DNA from: Alphaproteobacteria bacterium
Lineage (GTDB): Bacteria; Pseudomonadota; Alphaproteobacteria; 16-39-46
Direction: 5' to 3'
NCBI GenBank assembly: GCA_947497675.1
Contig: CANMHY010000015.1
Coordinates: 1-8,870 of the forward strand
Length of the DNA stretch: 8,870 bases
Positions 1-5,978 of the stretch are shown one piece after another. The position numbers and the translations under genes are program-made. Every line of letters starts with the position of its first letter. Position 1 is the first letter of the stretch. Below the pieces are notes generated by a model. It saw nothing but the letters and a program-made list of their open reading frames with translations. It searched no databases and was not told the DNA's origin.

Positions 1-334
1 CGGCCGAACAAAAGGTCGCGGTAAACTCGGCCCTCAGGGCGTTCAAAGCGTCCCCTTTAAAGAGATTTTTTTATACCCCTTAGCTTCGAATTTTAGATCT
101 GTATTGAAAAGCTCAGCTTCTCAATAACGGGGTTGACCGAATATTTACGCGAAATCGCTGTTATTTTTCTGATTTTCATAGGTTTTTTTCCTGTTTATGA
201 TGTTGTTTTGGTTTTTTTATTTTTTTTAATCTTCGTTTTTTATTTTTTTGACTCTTTAAGAATATCATTTTTACTCGGAATTAACACCCTCAAAATTCTC
301 TTAAGGTTTTACCCCTCTTTCAAGGGAATTTTTG
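1..334. other. Region without an assignable gene: GC-rich folded edge, then T-rich tract
   Basis: I see no gene I can defend here. Positions 1-55 are clearly richer in G+C than the rest and can fold: CGGCC (1-5) pairs with GGTCG (14-18), and GGGCG (37-41) pairs with CGTCC (49-53) around a seven-base TTCAAAG loop, like a tRNA T-arm. I could not build a D-arm, anticodon arm or CCA end around it. Plus frame 2 is open from base 2 to a TAA at 125-127 without a start, so it could be the tail of a gene entering from the left, but the peptide is not recognised. From about 161 to 260 the plus strand is extremely T-rich (about 70% T over 181-240). This makes any reading look hydrophobic, so I do not call a gene. 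No convincing hairpin-plus-U terminator follows the mutase stop. Confidence 0.5.
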
Positions 335-1720
335 TTAATTTTCCTCAATGCCAAAGGGTTTGAGCCGATTAAAAAGATCTTTTTTGAGTTTTATCAATCC
401 GTCTAAGGTTTCAGCTTCAACCCGTATCGTTAAAACATCCTGGGTATTTGAGGCCCGGATGCCCCACCAACCTTCTTTAAAAGAAACACGAATCCCATCG
501 AGATCATTAAAAGAAATCCCTTCTTTTAAAAGACCCTCTTTCAGAGCGTTTAGAATCTTCTTTTTATCTTTTCCGGCACTGTCAATCCTGATCTCAGGGG
601 TATTTTCACGCTTTGGAAGATCTTCATAAAGATCACTCAAGGATTTATCTGTGTCATTTAAGATCTCAAGAAGTCTGAGGGCTGCATAAAGGGCATCGTC
701 ATACCCATAATAACGATCCGCAAAGAAAATATGACCACTCATTTCACCCGCGAGAGGCGCCTTCATTTCGCGCATTTTTGATTTAATGAGAGAATGCCCT
801 GTGCGCTCCATGACTGGAACGCCCCCAAACTCTTTAATCTTATCAAAGAGAAGTTGACTCGCTTTTACATCCGCAATAATAGGGGCTCCGGGAAGGGCTT
901 TAAGCACAGCCTCTGCGAGAAGAATAAGGACTTGATCCCCCCATAAAATTCGCCCTTTCCCATCCATGACACCCAAGCGATCGCCATCGCCATCAAAGGC
1001 AAATCCTAAATCTGCTTTTGTTTCCAGAATAGTCTCTTTAAGCTGCTCTAAGTTCTCTGGCAAGGTGGGGTCGGGATGATGGGCCGGAAAATTTCCATCA
1101 ATTTCTGTGTTGAGAAGAACATGTGTCCCCGGAAGATACTTAACCAAACGCTCGATGATCTCACCTGCCGAGCCATTGCCAGCGTCCCAGACAACTTTTA
1201 AGGGTTTTTTAAACCCAAACCCCTCAAGAAGCTTTTCAACGTAGAGATCACAGAGGTCGTGTGTTTCAAAGAAAGGTGTGTGTAGGGAGATTGATACCTT
1301 TGGGAGATCTTTAAGCCTCAAAGAAAGATTTTGAATCTCTTGGCCATAAAAAGGGTGCTTTTGAAGCGTGATCTTAACCCCATTATGGTTGGCCGGATTA
1401 TGGGATCCTGTGACCATTAAAACAGCATCAACGTCCAATGCATAATGGGAAAACGAGGTCATGGGGGTGGGACCACACCCGATGGAAAACACATGGGCTT
1501 TCTCATCCAAAAGACCCCGATGGAGGGCTTCCACTAAGGATGGAGTGCTGAGTCTTCCATCGAATCCAACGCCAATACGCGGCTGTTCTTGGTTCTTTTT
1601 TTCACGCACGAGCTCTGCAAAAAGACGTCCAATCGCATAAAAATCCTCGGGGAAAAGCGTTTCATTAAAAACGCCCCGGATATCATATTCTCTTAAAATA
1701 GACGGATGAAATGTATGCAC
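335..1720 (-). CDS. Phosphomannomutase/phosphoglucomutase (alpha-D-phosphohexomutase family)
   Basis: Cytoplasmic hexose-phosphate mutase that interconverts the 6- and 1-phosphates of glucose and/or mannose through a phosphoserine and a glucose-1,6-bisphosphate intermediate. All four family signatures are visible in the 461-residue product: the N-terminal YDIRG (residues 12-16), the catalytic phosphoserine loop TGSHNP with Ser106, the metal-binding DGDGDR (243-248), and the sugar-binding GEMSGH (325-330). The C-terminal phosphate-binding loop RASNT is at 422-426. Length and the RASNT form resemble the dual-specificity AlgC type (463 residues) rather than GlmM. The start is GTG at 1720; AAGAAAGG (1727-1734) lies six bases upstream, and the nearby ATG is out of frame. 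It is the last gene of the galU-ugd-mutase unit, 22 bases after ugd, where it would supply glucose-1-phosphate to GalU. Which sugar it prefers, and so whether to call it pgm, manB or algC, cannot be read from the sequence. Confidence 0.95.
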   Translation of the reverse strand: MHTFHPSILREYDIRGVFNETLFPEDFYAIGRLFAELVREKKNQEQPRIGVGFDGRLSTPSLVEALHRGLLDEKAHVFSIGCGPTPMTSFSHYALDVDAVLMVTGSHNPANHNGVKITLQKHPFYGQEIQNLSLRLKDLPKVSISLHTPFFETHDLCDLYVEKLLEGFGFKKPLKVVWDAGNGSAGEIIERLVKYLPGTHVLLNTEIDGNFPAHHPDPTLPENLEQLKETILETKADLGFAFDGDGDRLGVMDGKGRILWGDQVLILLAEAVLKALPGAPIIADVKASQLLFDKIKEFGGVPVMERTGHSLIKSKMREMKAPLAGEMSGHIFFADRYYGYDDALYAALRLLEILNDTDKSLSDLYEDLPKRENTPEIRIDSAGKDKKKILNALKEGLLKEGISFNDLDGIRVSFKEGWWGIRASNTQDVLTIRVEAETLDGLIKLKKDLFNRLKPFGIEEN

Positions 1721-1726
1721 GTCGTG

Positions 1727-1734
1727 CCTTTCTT
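1727..1734 (-). promoter_or_regulatory. Ribosome binding site of the mutase gene
   Basis: On the minus strand AAGAAAGG sits six bases before the GTG at 1720. It supports GTG as the real start. An ATG at 1737-1735 lies upstream but is in another frame. Confidence 0.6.
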
Positions 1735-1742
1735 CATAGATT

Positions 1743-3065
1743 TTAATTTTGTTCCGTCACAAGAGCGCGTCCGAGAGAGACGTAGGTAAAAGGCGTCTTC
1801 TTCATTTCATCCAAGGTATAGATATTTCTAAAATCAATCAACAGAGGGGTTTTCATAATCTGAGACATTCTCTCAAAATCAAGGGCCCTGAACTCATTCC
1901 ATTCAGTGAGGATAAGGGCCGCATCGACATCTTTAAGCGCATCATATACATTGTTTTCCCAAGAAATTTCAGAAAGAAATTTCTGAGCTTCCGTCATTCC
2001 AGCAGGATCATATGCTTTTAGATGGACCCCTTTTTTCTGCAAAAGAGGGAGAATCGTAAGGCTTGGGCTCTCGCGCATATCGTCTGTATTGGGCTTAAAA
2101 GTAACCCCTAAAACACCAATGGTTTTTCCCGTGAGATCGCCGTTAAAAAGAGCTTCTATTTTGTCAACCATACTCTCCTTGCGGGCATCATTTGAGGCAA
2201 CAACAGCCTCCACAATTTTTAAAGGACACTGAAGATCTTGAGCTGTTTTGACAAGAGCCAACGTATCTTTTGGAAAACAGGAACCTCCATATCCAGGCCC
2301 CACATGCAAAAACTTTGCGCCAATTCGTTTATCAAGACCAATGGCTTTGGAAACAGCCTGAACGTCCGCTCCGGAGGCTTCACAAACATCTGAAATTTCA
2401 TTAATAAACGCAATTTTCGTCGCCAAAAAACCATTGGCCGCATATTTAATGAGTTCTGCCGTTTCAAGATTGGTAAAAACAATGGGTGTCTCTAATAAAT
2501 TAAGAGGACGGTAAAGTTCCCGGAGAACCTCGCGTGCGTTCTCTGTTTCTGCGCCCACAACCACGCGGTCAGGACGCATAAAGTCTTCAATTGCAGACCC
2601 TTCTCTTAAAAATTCAGGGTTTGACGCCACATCAATTTTAAGGTCAGGACGCTTTTTCTCAACGATCTCTAGAATCCTTCGCCCCGTTCCAACAGGAACT
2701 GTCGATTTTGTCACAAGAACAACGGGCTGAGATAAATTCTCTGCAACCTCTTCAGCAGCTGCAAACACATAACTCAAATCCGCATGACCGTCTCCTCTTC
2801 GGCTTGGCGTTCCAACCGCAATAAAGACAGCATCTGCATCCTTGAGAGCATCCTGTAGATTATCAGTAAAAGTCAAACACCCCGATTGCAATCCTTGTTG
2901 AACAAGAGCTTCAAGACCAGGCTCATAAATAGGGATCTTCCCCCCTTGCAGATCTTTTATTTTCTGAAGGTCCTTATCAACGGCTGTGACATGAACACCA
3001 AATTGAGCAAAACAAGCTCCCGAAACAAGCCCAACATATCCGACACCAATCATTGCAAGACGCAT
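1743..3065 (-). CDS. ugd: UDP-glucose 6-dehydrogenase
   Basis: Oxidises UDP-glucose to UDP-glucuronate with two NAD+ in two steps through a covalent thiohemiacetal intermediate; a cytoplasmic step in capsule, exopolysaccharide or lipopolysaccharide precursor synthesis. The 440-residue product has the three domains of the UDP-glucose/GDP-mannose dehydrogenase family. The N-terminal Rossmann fold has GVGYVG (7-12) and Asp30 for NAD ribose; the central domain carries ETAELIKYAAN (201-211), with the conserved Lys207 and Asn211. The catalytic loop GPGYGGSCFPKD (257-267 or so) contains nucleophile Cys263 and Asp267. A C-terminal UDP-binding domain follows from about 315, with GVTFKPNTDDMRESPS. NPEFLREGSA (149-158) is the usual signature of UDP-glucose, rather than GDP-mannose, enzymes. 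ATG start with AAGGA (3077-3073) seven bases upstream. It lies 18 bases after galU, whose product is its substrate. Confidence 0.97.
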   Translation of the reverse strand: MRLAMIGVGYVGLVSGACFAQFGVHVTAVDKDLQKIKDLQGGKIPIYEPGLEALVQQGLQSGCLTFTDNLQDALKDADAVFIAVGTPSRRGDGHADLSYVFAAAEEVAENLSQPVVLVTKSTVPVGTGRRILEIVEKKRPDLKIDVASNPEFLREGSAIEDFMRPDRVVVGAETENAREVLRELYRPLNLLETPIVFTNLETAELIKYAANGFLATKIAFINEISDVCEASGADVQAVSKAIGLDKRIGAKFLHVGPGYGGSCFPKDTLALVKTAQDLQCPLKIVEAVVASNDARKESMVDKIEALFNGDLTGKTIGVLGVTFKPNTDDMRESPSLTILPLLQKKGVHLKAYDPAGMTEAQKFLSEISWENNVYDALKDVDAALILTEWNEFRALDFERMSQIMKTPLLIDFRNIYTLDEMKKTPFTYVSLGRALVTEQN

Positions 3066-3083
3066 TTATAATTCCTTGTAATC

Positions 3084-3977
3084 TTAAGAGTGAACCTGAT
3101 AATCTTTTAAAATAACCGACATTTCGTCTTTTAAATCTTCCCGCGCAAGCGCAAAAGCAACGGTTGCCCTTAAAAGCCCCTGACGGGTTCCACAGTCAAA
3201 CCGCGTTCCTTCAAATAAAAATCCGTAAAGTGCCATGGGAGAGGAACAATCTGTAAGTCCCTTCGCCAACGCATCCGTCAATTGTATTTCTCCTCCCACG
3301 CCTTTTCCTTGAGACTCCAGCACCCCAAAAACAGAAGGATCTAAAATATACCGCCCAATCACAGCCATCTGAGAAGGGGCTCTATGAGGTTCTGGCTTTT
3401 CAACAATCCCTTTTGCTTTAAGGAGAGGCTTCGAAATCGTATCGATTTCCAAAATCCCATAATGCCGTGTCTCTTCCAAAGGGACCTCTTGAACAGCAAC
3501 CATATGTCCCGAACTTTTGTTTTTATAAGCGCCCACCATTTGCTTCAAACAAGGTGTTTGACTTTGAATCAAATCATCTGCCAAAAGAACAGCAAACGGC
3601 TCATCTCCAATTAAGTGACGCGCACACCAGACGGCATGCCCGAGGCCCAGAGGCTCTTGCTGACGTATATAAGAAATTTGGCCAGGTGCCATTAAAAGAT
3701 CATTGATTATTTCAAGATCTTTGGTTTTTCCGCGCTTTTGAAGCTCTGCATTCAATTCATAAGAATAATCAAAAAAATCTTCAATGGCGCTTTTGCCCCG
3801 TCCGGTCACAAAGATAAATTGCTCTATCCCTGCAGCGCGGGCTTCCTCAACCGCATATTGGATAAGCGGCTTATCAATAACAGGAAGCATTTCTTTGGGG
3901 CTGGATTTTGTGACAGGCAAAAATCGCGTTCCAAGTCCTCCCACAGGAAAAACAGCTTTTTTAACAGAACACTGCAT
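3084..3977 (-). CDS. galU: UTP--glucose-1-phosphate uridylyltransferase
   Basis: Makes UDP-glucose and pyrophosphate from UTP and glucose-1-phosphate in the cytoplasm, supplying UDP-glucose both for direct glucosylation and for the downstream Ugd. The 297-residue product is the normal bacterial length and begins with the nucleotidyltransferase signature GGLGTRFLPVTKSSPKEML (13-31), holding the phosphate-binding loop and the conserved Arg and Lys. Further motifs are LGLGHAVWCAR (110-120), the metal-binding LLADDL (131-136), GIVEKP (190-195), GGEIQLTDA (228-236) and FEGTRFDCGT (255-264). This combination is GalU rather than a dTDP-glucose enzyme (RmlA). ATG at 3977 with AAGGA (3991-3987) nine bases upstream. 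It is the first gene of the minus-strand galU-ugd-mutase unit and diverges from nth across 183 bases. Confidence 0.97.
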   Translation of the reverse strand: MQCSVKKAVFPVGGLGTRFLPVTKSSPKEMLPVIDKPLIQYAVEEARAAGIEQFIFVTGRGKSAIEDFFDYSYELNAELQKRGKTKDLEIINDLLMAPGQISYIRQQEPLGLGHAVWCARHLIGDEPFAVLLADDLIQSQTPCLKQMVGAYKNKSSGHMVAVQEVPLEETRHYGILEIDTISKPLLKAKGIVEKPEPHRAPSQMAVIGRYILDPSVFGVLESQGKGVGGEIQLTDALAKGLTDCSSPMALYGFLFEGTRFDCGTRQGLLRATVAFALAREDLKDEMSVILKDYQVHS

Positions 3978-4019
3978 AAAAAATAGTCCTTTTATTTTAG
4001 AATCTTGAAAAGTGTTCCT

Positions 4020-4048
4020 ACCCTACAAAATTATGAGAAGATTTTCAA
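4020..4048 (-). promoter_or_regulatory. Candidate promoter for galU-ugd-mutase
   Basis: Reading the minus strand, TTGAAA (4048-4043) is followed after exactly 17 bases by TAGGGT (4025-4020). The -35 is five of six to consensus, but the -10 matches only three of six. It leaves a leader of about 35 bases before the galU ribosome binding site and start. It is the best pair I found on this strand in the divergent gap, but weak. Confidence 0.25.
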
Positions 4049-4098
4049 TCAAGGATATGAAATTCTTTTTCAAGAATAAAAAATTGTTACCTCTTTCC

Positions 4099-4127
4099 TT
4101 GAAAAGTCAAAAGAACCACTCTATGGT
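4099..4127 (+). promoter_or_regulatory. Candidate promoter for nth
   Basis: TTGAAA (4099-4104) and TATGGT (4122-4127) are separated by 17 bases, matching consensus at five and four of six positions. Transcription would begin near 4134, giving a leader of about 27 bases before the ATG at 4161. The -35 lies inside CTTGAAAAGT (4098-4107), which recurs as a direct repeat at 4004-4013 in the same intergenic region. Confidence 0.4.
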
Positions 4128-4160
4128 CACACAATATTTACAAACAAAGAGATCTTTAAA

Positions 4161-4859
4161 ATGACCCCAAAGAACATAGCCCTTTTCTTTGAAGCTTTAG
4201 AAAAAGCCATTCCAAACCCTCAAACAGAGCTCTTCTCGACAAATCCCTATACGCTCCTTGTTGCCGTTGTTCTCTCTGCTCAAAGCACCGACAAAGGCGT
4301 AAATCGTGCAACACACGATCTTTTTAAGATCATCCACACACCCCATGACATGATTCAGTTTGGAGAAGAAAACTTAAGAAATGCCATCAAAACCATTGGA
4401 CTTTACAAAACAAAGGCCAAAAATATCATTAAGCTCAGCCATATCTTGGAAAGTAATTTTAAAGGATGTATCCCAAACACACGCGAAGAACTCGAGTCCC
4501 TTCCCGGCGTTGGACGAAAAACAGCCAATGTCGTTTTAAATGTTGTCTTTGGTCTTCCAACATTTGCGGTCGACACCCATATTTTTAGAGTCTCAAACAG
4601 AACGGGTCTTGCCGCAGGAAAAACGCCTTTGGCTGTTGAAAAAATACTCGATGCTGTCGTTCCGGAGAAGTTTCGAAAAATTGCCCACCACCTTCTTATT
4701 CTCCATGGGCGGTATACCTGTAAGGCACAAAAACCTCTCTGTCCTACATGTCCTGTAAAAAACTTCTGTTCATACAAGTTTAAAACGCAGAAGACACCTC
4801 CAAATTATTCTAAAAATTCTCTTAAAGAGAAAATGAATGGACCAATCAGGCCAACATAA
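4161..4859 (+). CDS. nth: Endonuclease III, DNA glycosylase/AP lyase
   Basis: Base-excision repair enzyme that removes oxidised pyrimidines from DNA and cuts the strand at the abasic site by beta-elimination. The helix-hairpin-helix LPGVGRKTANVVL (114-126) carries catalytic Lys120, and VDTHIFRV (137-144) carries catalytic Asp138, the same numbers as in E. coli Nth. The [4Fe-4S] cluster ligands Cys187, Cys194, Cys197 and Cys203 have the canonical 6-2-5 spacing. The lysine separates it from MutY, which lacks it. At 232 residues it is about 20 longer than the E. coli protein (211), because of a basic, low-complexity tail after the cluster that is probably flexible. Start is ATG with only a weak AGAGA (4148-4152) eight bases upstream. 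It diverges from galU and converges on the Rpn-like gene with a 13-base gap. Confidence 0.97.
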   Translation: MTPKNIALFFEALEKAIPNPQTELFSTNPYTLLVAVVLSAQSTDKGVNRATHDLFKIIHTPHDMIQFGEENLRNAIKTIGLYKTKAKNIIKLSHILESNFKGCIPNTREELESLPGVGRKTANVVLNVVFGLPTFAVDTHIFRVSNRTGLAAGKTPLAVEKILDAVVPEKFRKIAHHLLILHGRYTCKAQKPLCPTCPVKNFCSYKFKTQKTPPNYSKNSLKEKMNGPIRPT

Positions 4860-4872
4860 AAAAACTTAAATG

Positions 4873-5091
4873 CTAAGAAAGAATCATTTTAATTTCTTTT
4901 TGAGAATAACCTGTTATGTCAGAAATTGTATCGACATCTATTCCCTTAAAAAACATAGCTTTTACCATTTTTATACGTTCTTGCCGCGACTTCTCTCGTT
5001 CTTGCTCCGTTCTTTTAATTTCCTCTTTTCGGCCTTTTTCAAACCCTATTTTAAAAACTTCTATTTCTAAATATTCTGCAAGGGACTGCAT
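4873..5091 (-). CDS. Candidate internal start product: C-terminal Rpn fragment (RpnS-like), 72 residues
   Basis: Within the Rpn-like gene, in the same frame, an ATG at 5091 (Met266 of the long form) is preceded by AAGGAGG with five bases between AGGAGG and ATG. This is the strongest ribosome binding site in the window. Translation from it would give 72 residues starting MQSLAEYLEIEV, made of the charged helix and the C-terminal helix pair and lacking the whole nuclease domain. In E. coli, rpn genes are known to make such a short C-terminal protein from an internal start, and it inhibits the toxic full-length nuclease. What I see is the site and the domain boundary; that the fragment is made and acts as an antitoxin is inference by analogy. 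The alternative is that AAGGAGGAG is simply the Lys-Glu-Glu codons. Confidence 0.45.
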   Translation of the reverse strand: MQSLAEYLEIEVFKIGFEKGRKEEIKRTEQEREKSRQERIKMVKAMFFKGIDVDTISDITGYSQKEIKMILS

Positions 5092-5886
5092 TGTCTCCTC
5101 CTTATCAATATTTTCCAAATTTTTAACCACGTTGAGAAACTCCTCTTTATCAGGCACTTTTCCAGCCGTGGCAATATAGCTAATGACCGTATAAATATAT
5201 CTGGTCTCCCCATGTTTTTCAATCTTTTTCAAAAGATCCACAAAGCTCTTAAAAAAAGGCAAAATGTCGCCATCATGAATATGTTTTAAGAGAAGGCTCA
5301 TGCTCCCGAACCAAAGGTATTTCTCAAGCTCTTCATCCGAAGCTTGACTCAGATCAATCAGAGGATAAGGCGCATGGAGTGTTTCTTTGGCAAGCATTCT
5401 GTCTTCAGGCGCAAAAAGATCAAAAAGGTCCATGGAATAGGGATATGCTTTTTTTCCAGTATACAGCACAAGAGGAAACACAAAAGGAAGTGTCCGTGAT
5501 TTGGTCCTTTTTAGATGATCTTCCATAATGGCTATAACATATTTGAGCATTCGAAACGGAAGAAGATGTTGCGGAGTTGAAGCATGTTCAACCAGGAGAT
5601 AAATAAATCCAGGGCTTCCATTGAAGTTGACAGAGAAAAGCATGTCCGCAATCTGCAGCTTTAAATTGTCATCAATAAAGCTGTCTTTCTTGAGCTTCAG
5701 AGACGAAAAATCGATCATCTTTTGAATCTTTTCAGGCAAGTTCTTTTGAAAAAATTCCTCGGCAACCTTTGGATGGGTTAGGCTCGCACGGGTAAATCGA
5801 TCATGGGGAGAGAGTTTTTGAGGTATTTCTTTATATTTTTCAAAGGCGTGACAACTTTCAAAGGAGAATGGATTGAGAATTCTCAT
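4873..5886 (-). CDS. Rpn family nuclease (YhgA-like, PD-(D/E)XK; putative transposase_31 fold)
   Basis: Numbered from the ATG at 5886 the product has 337 residues. The N-terminal part is the Rpn/YhgA nuclease domain: SPHDRFTRASLTHPKVAEEF (26-45), IADMLFSV (79-86) with likely metal ligand Asp81, then YLLVEHAS (96-103) with Glu100, and FPLVLYTGKKAYP (137-149). A charged, probably coiled-coil region (about 278-310) leads to a short C-terminal helix pair ending VDTISDITGYSQKEIKMILS, the usual tail of long Rpn proteins. E. coli relatives are DNases that promote recombination and act in phage defence. Where relatives usually have Gln or Lys two residues after the Glu, this protein has Ala102. Start choice is uncertain: the frame extends to a GTG at 5943 (356 residues), but neither start has a Shine-Dalgarno sequence; I prefer the ATG because it leaves a family-like lead before HD. 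It lies downstream of the HAD gene on the same strand and may share its transcript. An internal start is annotated separately. Confidence 0.85.
   Translation of the reverse strand: MRILNPFSFESCHAFEKYKEIPQKLSPHDRFTRASLTHPKVAEEFFQKNLPEKIQKMIDFSSLKLKKDSFIDDNLKLQIADMLFSVNFNGSPGFIYLLVEHASTPQHLLPFRMLKYVIAIMEDHLKRTKSRTLPFVFPLVLYTGKKAYPYSMDLFDLFAPEDRMLAKETLHAPYPLIDLSQASDEELEKYLWFGSMSLLLKHIHDGDILPFFKSFVDLLKKIEKHGETRYIYTVISYIATAGKVPDKEEFLNVVKNLENIDKEETMQSLAEYLEIEVFKIGFEKGRKEEIKRTEQEREKSRQERIKMVKAMFFKGIDVDTISDITGYSQKEIKMILS
5097..5103 (-). promoter_or_regulatory. Strong intragenic Shine-Dalgarno site in the rpn-like gene
   Basis: Minus-strand AAGGAGG (5103-5097) is followed by AGACA and then ATG at 5091. 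It lies inside the codons for Asp-Lys-Glu-Glu-Thr-Met. No equivalent sequence precedes either possible start of the full-length gene. Confidence 0.55.
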
Positions 5887-5978
5887 TTTTGTCTTAAAGC
5901 TGTCATACTTGGAATGAAAAATATTGAAAATAGCGATGGGCACTTTTTTATTTTTTTGAAAACAAAGTCACTTGATTT

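Noticed and set aside
37..61. A complete tRNA gene at the left edge
   Set aside because: Only the T-arm fits. No anticodon loop with a U before the anticodon can be placed upstream, and no CCA follows the presumed acceptor strand.
133..363. Plus-strand open frame of 76 codons encoding a very hydrophobic, membrane-like peptide
   Set aside because: It starts with TTG without a properly spaced ribosome binding site, overlaps the end of the mutase gene, and its hydrophobicity follows simply from T-rich codons (Phe, Leu, Ile, Val).
4062..4077. Small hairpin ATTCTT-TTTC-AAGAAT in the galU/nth gap as an operator
   Set aside because: It is a six-pair, almost entirely A/T stem in AT-rich DNA, so chance explains it.
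4875..4901. A/T-rich inverted repeat AAGAAA...TTTCTT followed by T's, as a terminator between nth and the rpn-like gene
   Set aside because: The stem contains a single G-C pair, has a 12-base loop and lies inside the rpn-like coding sequence, so it is too weak to call.
4873..5886. Rpn-like gene as part of an insertion sequence, given the family's transposase name
   Set aside because: There are no terminal inverted repeats or target duplications around it, and its borders are ordinary short intergenic gaps.
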